DNA of 64,000 nucleotides from Allosediminivita sp964397775 (GCA_964397775.1 CAYNKL010000003.1:1-64000), one strand, 5' to 3'; shown: positions 34,810 to 45,300, counted from the stretch's first letter. Made by a program: numbers and translations. The notes: a model not told the origin generated them from the sequence alone.

Positions 34810-36029
34810 CGGAGATCATCCTAGGCACACTTGTCGTCACGCTGCTGGTGCTCGCGCTGGCGGTGGGGCTGTTGCAGGCCCGCAAGCGCCTGGTGCCCTC
34901 GGGCGCCATCGACATCACGGTGAACGGCGGCACGCATATCACCGCCGAGCGCGGTAGCCGGCTGCTGCAGGTGCTGCACGCCAACGACATACGCATTCCC
35001 GCCGCCTGTGGCGGGTCCGGGACCTGTGGGCTTTGCCGCGTGCATGTCACGGGCGAAGGCGCGGGCGAGCCGCAGGCCACCGAGAAGGGTGTGCTTTCCG
35101 CGCGCGAGCGGCGCGATCACATGCGGCTGGCCTGCCAGACCACCCTGCGGGGCGACTGCGCGGTGACGGTGCCGGACGACATCCTGAGTTCGGGCGGCGG
35201 GTTCATCTGCACGGTGGCCTCGACCCGGATGATGGCGCCGCTGATCCGCGAGATCGTGCTGGATCTGCCCGAGGGGCAGCCCTTCGACTATCTCGCAGGG
35301 GACTTCATGCAGATCACGGCGCCGCCCTACAAGGTGGAGTTCGGCAAGCTGGAGCTGCCCGAGGCCTTTCGCGAGACTTGGGAGATCGCTGGCTGGACGG
35401 AGCTGTCGTCCGCCTCCGATACGCCGGTGACGCGGGCCTATTCGGTCGCGAACCGCACCGAGGACGCGAACCGGGCGGTGTTCAACATCCGCCTGGCGGT
35501 GCCGCCTGCGGGGATGGAGCACGAGGTGCCGCCGGGCAAGGTGTCGTCCTGGCTGTTTTCGCTGAAGGAAGGCGACGAGGTCGAGGCCTCGGGGCCCTTC
35601 GGCGAGTTCCACGCGCAGCCGACCGAGGCCGAGATGGTCTTTATCGGCGGCGGTGTGGGCATGGCGCCGCTGCGGGCGCTGATCCATGAGCAGCTTGGGC
35701 GCGGCAGCACGCGGCGGCTTCGGTATTTCTACGGGGCGCGCAGCGTCGCGGACCTGTTCTATGTCGAGGAATTCGACACGCTGTCCGAGGCCAACCCGAA
35801 CTTCACCTGGACCCCGGCACTGTCGGATCCGGCGCCCGGCGACCGCTGGACCGGGGCGACCGGTTTCATCCACGAGGCCCTGCGGCGCGAGATGGCAAAG
35901 CACCCGGCGCCCGAGGACTGCGAATACTACCTGTGCGGGCCGCCGGTCATGATCTCGGCGGTGCTTGCCACACTGGAACGGCTCGGGGTCGAGCCGGAGA
36001 ACATCTTCTATGACGATTTCGGAGGCTAG
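34806..36029 (+). CDS. nqrF: Na+-NQR subunit F, NADH-oxidising flavoprotein
   Basis: A 407-residue subunit. One N-terminal helix is followed by a ferredoxin domain with cluster ligands in CGGSGTCGLC and LACQ. A FAD domain (RAYSVANRTED) and a NADH domain (FIGGGVGMAPLRALIHEQL, CGPPVMISAVLATL) follow, and the C-terminus is DDFGG. Electrons enter the complex here. Confidence 0.96.
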   Translation: MTEIILGTLVVTLLVLALAVGLLQARKRLVPSGAIDITVNGGTHITAERGSRLLQVLHANDIRIPAACGGSGTCGLCRVHVTGEGAGEPQATEKGVLSARERRDHMRLACQTTLRGDCAVTVPDDILSSGGGFICTVASTRMMAPLIREIVLDLPEGQPFDYLAGDFMQITAPPYKVEFGKLELPEAFRETWEIAGWTELSSASDTPVTRAYSVANRTEDANRAVFNIRLAVPPAGMEHEVPPGKVSSWLFSLKEGDEVEASGPFGEFHAQPTEAEMVFIGGGVGMAPLRALIHEQLGRGSTRRLRYFYGARSVADLFYVEEFDTLSEANPNFTWTPALSDPAPGDRWTGATGFIHEALRREMAKHPAPEDCEYYLCGPPVMISAVLATLERLGVEPENIFYDDFGG

Positions 36030-36033
36030 GGTC

Positions 36034-37002
36034 ATGACTGCAGAAATGAGCCGTTTCGGACGACGCGGTTTCCTGGGCCTTGCCGGCGGCGCGATGCTCT
36101 GGCCGGTGATCGGGCGCGCGGCGCCGGTGGAGGGCATCGGCGGGCCGGCCTTCGGGACGCAGTGGCGTATGGCCGGGCCGGGTCTCGGCGGCAATCTGGG
36201 CGAGGCCGTCGCGGCGCTCTTTGCCGGGATCGACGGGCAGATGTCACCCTGGCGGAGTGACAGCGTGCTGAGCGGGCTGAACCGGGCAGGAGTAGGTGCG
36301 CAGGAGGTGCCGGAGGAAACGGCGCTTGTCACTGCTGCGGCGCTGGCGCTGACGGGCGAAAGCGGCGGGGCATTCGACCCCGGGGTCGGACCTTTGGTGG
36401 CGCGCTGGGGCTTTGGTCCGATCGACGTGGGCGAGGTCTCCGATGCCTCTGACTGGAATGTCGAGGGCACGCGCGTGGTCAAGCGCGACGCGAGCGCGAC
36501 GCTGGATCTGTGCGGCATCGCCAAGGGCTGGGCGCTGGACGAGGCGCGGACGCTGGCGGTGCGGCAGGGGCATCGCGACGTGCTGATCGACCTCGGCGGG
36601 GAGCTCGCGGCACTGGGGATGCACCCCGAGGGCCGGCCCTGGAAGGTCGGCGTGGAGAACCCGCTGGGCGAGGGGCTGGCGGCGGTACTGTCGCTACGCC
36701 CGGGCCTGAGCGTCGCGACCTCGGGGCGGCGGGCGCAGAGCTACGTGCTGGGCGGGCGCAGCTATTCCCACATCATCGATCCGGCGACGGGTGAGCCTGT
36801 GGCGGGGGCGCTGGCCTCGGTCTCGGTCCTGTCGGAACGCGCGATGACGGCGGACGGCTGGGCCACGGCGCTGTTTGCGGCGGGGGCCGAGCACGGCGTG
36901 GCGCTGGCCGAGGCGCACGGGATCGACGCGCTGTTCCTGAGCGACGACGGCGGGGCGCTGCGGCAGCAGGTGACGGGCCGGATGGCGGAGGTGCTGGCAT
37001 GA
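36034..37002 (+). CDS. apbE: FAD:protein FMN transferase (ApbE)
   Basis: A 322-residue exported enzyme that transfers FMN from FAD to a threonine of NqrC. The N-terminus has a twin-arginine-like signal (FGRRGFLGLAGG). The catalytic domain shows MSPWRSDSVLSGLN, DLCGIAKGWALDEA, LIDLGGELAALG, YSHIIDPATGEPV and the AMTADGWATALFAAG metal and FMN site. GGAGG lies eight bases upstream. Its position in the operon indicates a dedicated role in NQR maturation. Confidence 0.94.
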   Translation: MTAEMSRFGRRGFLGLAGGAMLWPVIGRAAPVEGIGGPAFGTQWRMAGPGLGGNLGEAVAALFAGIDGQMSPWRSDSVLSGLNRAGVGAQEVPEETALVTAAALALTGESGGAFDPGVGPLVARWGFGPIDVGEVSDASDWNVEGTRVVKRDASATLDLCGIAKGWALDEARTLAVRQGHRDVLIDLGGELAALGMHPEGRPWKVGVENPLGEGLAAVLSLRPGLSVATSGRRAQSYVLGGRSYSHIIDPATGEPVAGALASVSVLSERAMTADGWATALFAAGAEHGVALAEAHGIDALFLSDDGGALRQQVTGRMAEVLA

Positions 37003-37166
37003 TCGAGGTGATCTTTGCGGTCGGTGTCTTCGTGCTGGCGGCGGGCGGTCTGGCGCTTGGCCTCGCGCTGGGGCGCGGGCCGGCGCGGACAAGCTGCGGT
37101 GCCATGGCCTGTGGCAAGATGGAGCGCTGCGCGGGCTGTCCGCACCTGCGCGAGGAGGCGTCATGA
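36999..37166 (+). CDS. nqrM: NQR maturation protein NqrM (DUF539-type)
   Basis: A 55-residue protein with one N-terminal membrane helix (residues 4-25) followed by a four-cysteine cluster, TSCGAMACGKMERCAGC. That layout and the place directly after apbE identify NqrM, needed in known systems for the NqrD/E iron site. It overlaps apbE by four bases and the next gene by four bases. Confidence 0.87.
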   Translation: MIEVIFAVGVFVLAAGGLALGLALGRGPARTSCGAMACGKMERCAGCPHLREEAS

Positions 37167-37555
37167 GCCGGCATCTGGTGTCGGACATCATGCGCACCGA
37201 TATCGTGACGCTGACGCCCGCGACACCGATCCGGCGGGCGGTGGCGCTGCTGGTCGAGGGCGAGGCCGCGGCGGCACCGGTCGTGACGGAAGACGGCGGA
37301 CTGGCGGGCTTGCTCACGCAGAAGGACTGCTTCCGCCCGGCGCTGCACGCGGGGTACTATCAGGACTGGACCGGCAATGTGGCCGATCACATGACTTCCG
37401 AGGTCGTAACGGTCGAGGCGGGCGAAGACGTGATGCACGCCGCCGAGATGTTCCTCGACCTGCCGCACCGGGCCTTTCCGGTGCTGAAGGACAAGCGCGT
37501 GGTGGGGCTGCTCGACCGGGCGGACGTGCTGGCGCACATGGTGCGCGAGGGCTGA
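37163..37555 (+). CDS. Tandem CBS-domain protein
   Basis: A 130-residue protein made of two CBS domains (VSDIMRTDIVTLTPATPIRRAV and VADHMTSEVVTVEAGEDVMHAA), which bind adenine nucleotides in known members. Translation is coupled to nqrM (four-base overlap), making it the last gene of the NQR operon. A role sensing energy charge for NQR is an inference. Confidence 0.85.
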   Translation: MSRHLVSDIMRTDIVTLTPATPIRRAVALLVEGEAAAAPVVTEDGGLAGLLTQKDCFRPALHAGYYQDWTGNVADHMTSEVVTVEAGEDVMHAAEMFLDLPHRAFPVLKDKRVVGLLDRADVLAHMVREG

Positions 37556-37566
37556 TCTCCCGGGGT

Positions 37567-38901
37567 TCAGCGCTTGCGGAGCAGCAGCGCGTGGACGCGG
37601 GCGCGGCGCAGGTCGGGGCCGTCGAGTTTCTCGGCGTCCTGGGTAGCTTCGCGTCCGAAACCGGCCTCGGCCTCGATGTCGAAATGCGCGCCCGCCATCG
37701 CTGTGACGTCCCCGGGATCAAGCGGACGGAAGGGGCCCTGATTGGGGACCTGGTAGGGTTTTTCCTCGCGCTCCCAGTAGGGGCCGTAGGGCGAGGCCGC
37801 GTTGCGGTAGGCCAGAAGGAGGTGGCCGCCGGGGCGGAGCACGCGGGCGATCCCGGCCAGCAGGGCCGCAGGGTCGGGGGCGTGTTCCAGCGCGAGCGGC
37901 AGGGTAACGAGATCGGCGGAGGCGTCGGGCCGGGGCAGCTCGGGGCCCTGCATCTGCAGCGTCTCGATGGTGCGGCCCTTGCCGTCCGGCTCGGCCGCGA
38001 GGCGCTGGCGCATGAATGCGAGGTTGCCCTCATGCAGGTCGGCGATGGTGAGGCGGGCGTCCTTGGGCAGCCGCGCCAGGAGCCGCGCCGCCTCGGTCCC
38101 GCCCCAGCCCATGACGTCGATGACCTCGGGCGCGGCGGGCAACTCCGGCAGCAGGTCGAGCACGCCATCCATGACCGTGCCCTGCCGGGCGGAGACATAG
38201 ACCCCGGCGATGGGCGACTTTGCCCAGACCGCGTAGCCGCGCAGGTCGCCGACCTGGTCCCAGGTCCAGCGGGTGGGATCCCACTCGGCATAGGGCGTGA
38301 GCTGGGACTCCGCATCGCCGTAGGGATACTCCTCGGCAGGTTTATGAGGCCAGTCTGCGGCCTGCGGGCGGTCGAAGCGTTCGAACGAGAGCACGTCGTC
38401 GAGCGGGCGGCGGGGCGGCTTGATGAGCCGCGTGCCGGGGGCGGCGTAGCCGAGCGCGATGGCCCCCTGAACGGTGTAGCCTGCAGGCAGGTCCAGAAGT
38501 TCGCGGACCTGGTCTGAGGGGCCTATGCCCGCGTTGTAGATGGAGGCGATCCCGCGCAGGTGCGCCGAGAGGATCATGTGGTAACCGGCGGCGGCAACCG
38601 ACTGGACGATGGAAAAGTGCCGGTGCGACCAGCCGTTCAGGAAGCAAAGGTAGATCAGCGCACCGCAGGTCCCGAAGTGCAGGTTGCCGCCCGATATCTG
38701 CTGCGCGCGGGCGAGCTTGTCGCGGTCGGTGACGGCGACGAAGTGCCAGCTCTGGTGGTTGCAGGAGGAGGGCGCCTCGATCGCGTCGCGCAGGATGTCG
38801 CGGATCACGTCCTCCGAAAGCGGCGTGCCGTCGAACTCGCGGCAGGAGGTGCGGGTGGCAAGCCGGTCGAGGAGGTCGCGGGCTTCGAGGTCGAGGTTCA
38901 T
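37567..38901 (-). CDS. Nitroreductase-methyltransferase fusion protein
   Basis: A 444-residue two-domain protein. Residues ~1-200 are a nitroreductase fold with FMN-binding patterns (TRTSCREFDGTPLSEDVIRD, APSSCNHQSWHF, GAIALGYAAPGT). Residues ~235-444 are a class I SAM methyltransferase (VIDVMGWGGTEAARLLA as motif I, LTLPLALEHAPDP, VLRPGGHLLLAY). The two parts are linked by a Trp/Tyr-rich stretch. The ATG 38901 has no strong ribosome site. The substrate is unknown; neither parent family predicts one, and the fusion suggests a reductive step coupled to methylation. Confidence 0.78.
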   Translation of the reverse strand: MNLDLEARDLLDRLATRTSCREFDGTPLSEDVIRDILRDAIEAPSSCNHQSWHFVAVTDRDKLARAQQISGGNLHFGTCGALIYLCFLNGWSHRHFSIVQSVAAAGYHMILSAHLRGIASIYNAGIGPSDQVRELLDLPAGYTVQGAIALGYAAPGTRLIKPPRRPLDDVLSFERFDRPQAADWPHKPAEEYPYGDAESQLTPYAEWDPTRWTWDQVGDLRGYAVWAKSPIAGVYVSARQGTVMDGVLDLLPELPAAPEVIDVMGWGGTEAARLLARLPKDARLTIADLHEGNLAFMRQRLAAEPDGKGRTIETLQMQGPELPRPDASADLVTLPLALEHAPDPAALLAGIARVLRPGGHLLLAYRNAASPYGPYWEREEKPYQVPNQGPFRPLDPGDVTAMAGAHFDIEAEAGFGREATQDAEKLDGPDLRRARVHALLLRKR

Positions 38902-38998
38902 GGGCGGTTCCCGGTGTTCGGCGCGGTAGAGTGAGCGCCGGAATACCGGGTCGGCCCGGGAAGTGCCACGGTGAGGGGACGTATTGGGCGGGGTCGGA

Positions 38999-41900
38999 TC
39001 AGCGGGTGCCGTTTTGGACGTCGGTCGCGAGGTCGCCGCCAAGCGTGGCGAGGAAGGCCACCCAGTCGGTCGCGCTCGAGGCGCTGGGGTTCCAGACCTC
39101 GCGATCCGGGCCGGGGGTCGTGTCGGGGCCGGGCGTGTAGGTGGCGGGAGCGCTGCGACCGAAGCCGCCGCCGCTGGTCTGCACCTTGAGCGCCGCGACC
39201 AGATCCGGGCCGCTGAGCGGGACGAGACCGGGGGCGACACCGAGCATGGCCCCGGCGAGCGTGCGCCGCGCCTCGATCACCGCGCGGGGACGTCCGAAGA
39301 CAAGCCGTTCGTCGAAGACCGCGCCGGTGAGGGCGGCGTCGAAGACCAGACCGCGCCGCCCTGTGTGCGCGGCGCCGGTGAACATCACCGCGTCATCGAC
39401 CACGAGGGTGGTCGCGGACATGTGTAAGTCGCGGCCGGGACCGGCGGTGGGCGTGATCCAGGCGACGCGGTCCTCGGCCGTGGCCTTGAGGGTTTCGAGC
39501 GCGCCCTGGATGGCGAACCTGCGGACCTCGTCCACGCGGGCGTTGCGGTCGGGCAGGTGCCGGGCGGGCAGGATCAGCACGACGTGCAGGGCCGGATTGG
39601 CTGTCAGCCGGTCGGTGAGGGCCTCGAGGAAGCGGATGTCGCCATCGGGATCGGCCCAGACCTCGCCATCGAGCGCCGGGGTCTGAAGCCAGACCAGATC
39701 CTCGGCCCGTTCCACGGCGGCGAGGGCTGCGCGGGCAAAACCCTGCGCGCCCTTGCGGTTCTTGTGAAGCAGTCGGTCGAAGGCGGCCGAGGCGATGTCG
39801 TCGTCGAAGGTCGCGCTGTCGATAATCCCGTCCACGGTGAGCCCGCCGGGCAGACCGGACAGCGCGTTGTCGATCCGCTGCTTGATGCCGGGGTTAGCCG
39901 GATCGGCATTGTCCCAGAGCGCGCCGGGTTCGACCGTGTCGGGTATCAGCGAGATCCGGAGGTTGCCATGCGTGCCTTTGGCGGCGGTTTCGAGGATCGC
40001 GGTCCAGGGACCTGCGTCGGTGGGGGCTGTGGCGGCGGTGAAGGGACGGCCCATGAGGGTCACGAACTCGGCAATGTCGGCGACGCGGCGTTCGCGCATG
40101 AGCAGGCGCAGCAGGTCGCCGGCGGGGCCGCCGATGCCGAGCCCTTCGCCGTGGATCTCGGGGGCTGCGTTGACGCCGGGATGGGCGAGGGCCGCCGGGG
40201 GCGCCTCGTGCCAGATCCGACGGCCCGCGACGGCGCCGATCACGCCGCGGTTGCCGGTGGTGTCGTAGGCGGCGAAGTCGAGGATCTCCTGCGCCGTGGC
40301 GCCGGTGTGGAAGCCTGCCTCGTGCACCCGTTCGGGGCCGCCGGGGACTTGGGCGGCGGGGAGGTCGCCCGCCATTGTCTGGGTGAAGGCCGGATCGTTG
40401 GTGATGATCCGGTCGGCACCGTCGGCACGGTTGGGCAGGCTCGGGCCGAGGTCGCTGGCGCGCAGGCTGGTCATGTCCACGGCGGTGAAATTGCCGGCGG
40501 AGATGTCGCCCTCGACCGCGATGAGGCTCTGGCCCGGGGCGATGGCGCCGGTGCCGGGAGCGGGCTGGGTCGCCGTTTCGGGGCAGTAGAGCGTGAGTGT
40601 GCCGAGGCTTGCCACGTCGGCGGGCGTGGAATCGACGACGGCGGGCTTGACGGCGCGGCGATCGGTGAAAAGCCGGCTGCCTTGCGAGGTGGTGACCATG
40701 AGGTCATAGCTGAAGGTTGCGCCCGCCTCGCCATCGGGCAGCGGCAGGAGGAGGAGCGCGGTGCCCGCGGCGTCGGCGAGCGCCGCACCCCCGGTCATGC
40801 GGAAGCGGCGGCCGTTGGCGGTGTCCCGGCCGTGCGGCCAGGCCCGCACCCAGGCGCCGGGCGGCAGTGTGGCGTCAAAGCGCAGGACCACGGATTGGTC
40901 CGAGACGGCAGCGCCCGCCTGCTGGCCAGAGCCCCGGAGGCTGTGGGCCGTCGTCGCCGATTCAACGAGTTCGAGGGCGAAGGGATCGCCGGGCGAGAGC
41001 GTCGCGGGCGTCTGAGGGCCGTAGTCGCGGTCGAGCTCGGGGGCGATGAAATCCACCGTGGCGCCGGTGTCGGCGAAACGGGCCATGACCTCGGTCGCGA
41101 CGGCATCGGCGGTAGGCAGGAAAAGCGGATCGGCGGTGTTGCGCGCGGCGCTGACGCGGCGGCGCGGGTCGGCCTGCGCCGAGCCCGCCACGCGGCTGAG
41201 GCCGGTCAGATGGCGTTCCACGTCGGTGATGGCGATGCGCTGGAAGTCGCGGCCCAGCGCGCCCGCGTCGGCCCAGCCCGCAAAGGGCGTGGCCGAGGCC
41301 GGGGGGGCGTAGGGACCGGCGGGCAAGGGTGCCAGAAGCGGAATCGGCACGGTGTCTGTATTGGCATCGCCCGGGGCCGGCAGCCCGATCGTGGCGCCGG
41401 CGGCGGCGACGTGGAGCGAGTCGGAGGTGCCGACGGGCGTGAGGCCCGTCAGGTTCCCGGCGAGCCGGTCCGTGACGGCGGCCTCGAGAGGACCCTGGTG
41501 GGCGTTGACGAGCAGCACGGTGTGCTGGGCCATGGTGCCCGCGGTCCGCTGTCGCGCGGTGTCGTCCGTGGCCCAGAGGTTGTCCCAGTCGGTTCCGGCG
41601 AGCCGGGTCCACATGGCGGCGACGGTGCCCGGGTCGTAGGCGCGGCCGCCGCGCGTGAAGGCCCAGAGTTTTGCGTCGATCTGGACGACGCTGTCATTCT
41701 CGATCAGGCGGCAGGCGTCGGTTTCGGGACGGCGCAGGATCGTCGCGGGCTTGTCGCCGTTCGAGAGCGCCGCCGTGCCCGAGAGACCCACAAAGTCAGC
41801 ACGCTCGGCCGCGTCGAGACCGGCAGCGACGCTGCGCAGGTCGGATGCGTTGCGGGCGGGCAGAATGTTCTGGAGGTCGGCTGCGCTGCCGATGACACCC

Positions 41901-42322
41901 GGCGGGATCTCGAGCGCGAAGTCGGTGATGACGGGCCGGGTGCGTTGGTCGCCGCTGGCAGCGTCCGTGCTGTCGGGGCGCGGCAGGGCCTGGCTGAGCG
42001 CGCCAAGCCGCTCGGCCACCTGCGGCAGCAGCGTGAAGAGCAGGACAAGCGCGCCCTCGGCAAAGGCGGGAGTGCCGTCAGCGCCACGGAGCCGGGCGAG
42101 GGCAGGCGGCCTGGTTGCTGTGGCCAGCAGGTAGGAAAGCGTGCCTGCGGCGGGCGCGTTCCAGATTGCGCCGACCGGAAGTTGCCGGGTGACGGAAAGG
42201 TCCGGGTTCGGCGGTGGCAGGTCGGCGAGATCGGCCGCGTCTGCGGCGGAGGTCTCGAACCATGGCCCGAGCGCGGGGGAGAAGAGGCCGAGGCTGGAGG
42301 GCGCGGGGTTGAGGGTGGGCAT
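38999..42322 (-). CDS. Large protein with degenerate phospholipase D-like C-terminus (giant operon gene 3)
   Basis: A 1107-residue protein with no signal peptide. I do not recognise the first ~800 residues, which are rich in Ala/Pro and short beta-like segments. Residues ~830-1040 resemble a PLD domain: AFDRLLHKNRKGAQGF, then VVLILPARHLPD, then TTLVVDDAVMFTGAAHTGRR. The HKD motif is lost: the equivalents of His and Lys are Ser and Thr and GSxN is GAxH, so it is probably inactive. GGAGG precedes the ATG 42322. It starts 14 bases after the second giant-operon gene. Confidence 0.75.
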   Translation of the reverse strand: MPTLNPAPSSLGLFSPALGPWFETSAADAADLADLPPPNPDLSVTRQLPVGAIWNAPAAGTLSYLLATATRPPALARLRGADGTPAFAEGALVLLFTLLPQVAERLGALSQALPRPDSTDAASGDQRTRPVITDFALEIPPGVIGSAADLQNILPARNASDLRSVAAGLDAAERADFVGLSGTAALSNGDKPATILRRPETDACRLIENDSVVQIDAKLWAFTRGGRAYDPGTVAAMWTRLAGTDWDNLWATDDTARQRTAGTMAQHTVLLVNAHQGPLEAAVTDRLAGNLTGLTPVGTSDSLHVAAAGATIGLPAPGDANTDTVPIPLLAPLPAGPYAPPASATPFAGWADAGALGRDFQRIAITDVERHLTGLSRVAGSAQADPRRRVSAARNTADPLFLPTADAVATEVMARFADTGATVDFIAPELDRDYGPQTPATLSPGDPFALELVESATTAHSLRGSGQQAGAAVSDQSVVLRFDATLPPGAWVRAWPHGRDTANGRRFRMTGGAALADAAGTALLLLPLPDGEAGATFSYDLMVTTSQGSRLFTDRRAVKPAVVDSTPADVASLGTLTLYCPETATQPAPGTGAIAPGQSLIAVEGDISAGNFTAVDMTSLRASDLGPSLPNRADGADRIITNDPAFTQTMAGDLPAAQVPGGPERVHEAGFHTGATAQEILDFAAYDTTGNRGVIGAVAGRRIWHEAPPAALAHPGVNAAPEIHGEGLGIGGPAGDLLRLLMRERRVADIAEFVTLMGRPFTAATAPTDAGPWTAILETAAKGTHGNLRISLIPDTVEPGALWDNADPANPGIKQRIDNALSGLPGGLTVDGIIDSATFDDDIASAAFDRLLHKNRKGAQGFARAALAAVERAEDLVWLQTPALDGEVWADPDGDIRFLEALTDRLTANPALHVVLILPARHLPDRNARVDEVRRFAIQGALETLKATAEDRVAWITPTAGPGRDLHMSATTLVVDDAVMFTGAAHTGRRGLVFDAALTGAVFDERLVFGRPRAVIEARRTLAGAMLGVAPGLVPLSGPDLVAALKVQTSGGGFGRSAPATYTPGPDTTPGPDREVWNPSASSATDWVAFLATLGGDLATDVQNGTR

Positions 42323-42336
42323 GCCGTATCCTCCGG

Positions 42337-45300
42337 TTACACGATGTGCTCGACGGCGGGGCTTTCGCGCCCGACCGGGTCGATCAGCCGGACGCGGTAG
42401 CGCGTGCCGACGGGCAGTATCTCGGCCGGGGCGCTTTCCACGGCAAAGGTGCTTCCGGCGGGGGCCGGGTCTTCGCTGACGAGTTCGAGGCCGTCCTGGG
42501 GTTCGGCGCGTTCGACGCGCACCCGCCATGGGCCGGGCGTTCCCGGTGTGAGGTCGAGCGGGTAGGCAAAGTCGATGCGGATGTTGCGGCGCCCGCCGGG
42601 GGCGGCATCGCTCGAACCCGACAGGAGCGTCGGCGGGACGGGACCTGCCGCGGGGACGAGGGTAAGGGTGGCCGGGGCGCTTGGCGCGCTCCAGAGGCCC
42701 GGAACGGCGCCCGAGGCGGAAGAGACCGAGCCGGGCTCGGGCGCGCCCTGCACTTCGGCGATCCAGGCGTATTTGATGAAGGCCATGAGCCGGGCGCCGG
42801 GGGCCACTTGTGCGGCGCCGATATCGCGGAATGTGGCCGTCTGCAGACCGGTGGCCGGATCGACCGGGCCCATAGCCACCGTGGCGACAACGGGGTTGCG
42901 GATCGGATCGACGACGCCCGAGCGGGTGCGGCGGATGCGGGCCATGGCGCCTTCGGCCAGCCCGGCGCGGAGGGTGACGGTCACCTCGGCCACGAGTCCG
43001 GGCTCGTGCGGCTCCGGATCGACGAGGCGGACGGTGACCGAGGGGCGCGTGGGCGGGTCGCTGTTGGGCACGCCGTAGAAGATGGTGTCGAGCGCCGTCA
43101 GGTCGGGACCCGCGGCGTTGGCGCCGGATTCCACGGCGACCTTGTAAGCGCTGAGCACCCGCAGCGTGCCGGGCAACCCATGACGGAAGCGCAGGTTGGG
43201 CGTCGTCTCGACCGCGCCTTCGAGCCGCTCGAAAAGCGTGGCGGGAAAGCGGGCCTGTGCGGCGCGCAGCGCCGTGGCGCGGGCGGCGGGATCGGGCTCG
43301 GCCTCGAGCGTGGCAAGCAGCGTGGCATCGGCGGCCAGGGCCGAGCGGCGCAGGTGATCGCGCAGGCGGTTCTCGTCGGCATAGTAGACGGCATAGCGCT
43401 GCGACGGACTGCCGGGGATGTCGCGTTCGACCCAGGCCGTCCCGGTGGCATCGGGCCGTGCCGCGTAGTCGAGCACGTCGGGGATCGGGATCTGCGCGGG
43501 CGGATAGGGATCGGTCATGGTGAGCCGGACGGGATCGGAGGGGACCGAGGTCTGACCGGCGGTGTCGACCCAGACCACTGTCATTCGCAGCGGGCGCGAT
43601 TGCGTGGGCGGGATCGGGGGGCCGTCGAAGGTGATCCGGAGGCCGAACTGATCCTCGCCATCCGGTATCGGCAGATGATCCGGAGGGGGCAATGACTCAT
43701 TGATGCCATGGTTCGGATGGATCGGGATCGCGTCCCCGACCGGCAGGTTGCGGGTGGGGCCAAAGGCGACACCGTCGACAAGCACAGTCAGCTCGGCCCG
43801 GACGAGCGGGAAGGCGCCGGGGGCGAGCGAGGCGTCCTCGGGGAGTGGAACGGTGGCAGTGATGCGGCCGGAATGGGAGCCCGAGCTGATTTCGGGCTGG
43901 CGGTAGCTGCCGATAAGCACGGGCTTTGGCGGCCTGGGGCGCGGTCCAGCGGCGCCGTTGGCGCTGGCCCAGTCGGAGTAGCGGCCAAAGCGGTCCATGT
44001 TGGCGGCGTGCAGGCGAAAGGCCTCGGGTCCGGTGTTGTTGTCGGTGAGCAGGGTCTGCGGCGCGGGGCTGGTCGTCGGGGCCGAGGGGTCGGTGCCCGG
44101 CGGGCTGGGCAGGATCAGGGTTCGCCAGGCGCCGGCGCCGGCGCCGGTGTCGCGCGTGCGGTTGAGGCTGTGCCAGCTGCTGCCGCCCGGCGGCTGTCGC
44201 ATCTGGACGGCAAGGGCGCCCGCGGGCGGCACGCCGTTCAGCCCGGCCTCGATTGCGCGGCGCGGCGCGCTGCGCGGCGCAGGCAGCCAGTCGCGGTGGC
44301 GCGGCGTGTCGATCTGCGGTGGCTCAAGTGGATCGAGCGGGGCGAAGTGATCGGCAACGGCCATGGCGCCCATGTCGTAACCCGTGAAGGGCGCGAGTTG
44401 AGAGCTTGCCTGCATGCCGCTCTGCCCCAGCCAGTTGCCCGCCAGTTTCAGGAAATGGTCGAAGAGTTCGACATGGGACGACAGTCCGTGGGTGTTGCGC
44501 GCGGCATTGACCAGCAGGCGGAAGAAGAAGCCGCCCTCGGCGAGCACGTCATCGGTCGGGTCGCGGAAGTAGCCCGTCACACGGTAGAAGCTGAGCCGCC
44601 GCGCGGTGCTGTCCGGCAGGCTCGTGTCGAGGGTCTTGTAGCCCATCCAGCTTCCCGTGCCCGGGTCGGCCTGGCCCTGCAGGACAAGGCTAAGCGTGGG
44701 AATCGTGGCCTCGGCCACGTCGTCGTGCAGCACGTTGTCGCCATTCGGGCGTTCCAGATTGTGGCGGGTGACGTGCTGGTGCTGTGGCGTGGGGCCGGTG
44801 ATCAGGACGCCGAGCGGATCTTTCAGCGGGGCGAAAAGCGTGTCGACGCGGGCGTGTTCCTCGGCGGATGAATGGCCCGGGGCGCTGAACCGGGGGAGCG
44901 CCGTGGCGAGGTCCTGCATCGGGCGGCGCTGGGGGGTCTGATCTTCGACGCGGCGGCGGCAGAGGTCTTCCCAGCCGCTGATGCTGACATAGCGGCGGCC
45001 GCCTTCGTGGGGCAGGTTCAGGATGTCGACCACGCGCCAGTCGATCTTCTGGCGCCGGTCCCCGTCAAGCCAGCGGATGCCGACGATGGCGCCGTTGCCG
45101 CGGATGACGAAGCGCACGAGCCCGGTGCCGGAAAAGGCGAATGGCAGGTCGGAGCGGGTGCCGAGGGGACTGCTGCCGCCGGTGGCGGAGCGCACGAAGG
45201 CCTCGACCTGCATTGCGGTGGTCCGGGGCCGGGCCCGCAGCGCGTCGGCGATGTCGGTGTCCAGTATGCGGCCGAGATCCGGGCGGGGCCTGGCACCGAA

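Noticed and set aside
39557..42400. 947-codon plus-strand frame opposite the third giant-operon gene
   Set aside because: It is antisense to a frame with good ribosome site and operon spacing. Its composition (very Gly/Arg-rich, no domains) is typical of shadow frames in high-GC DNA.
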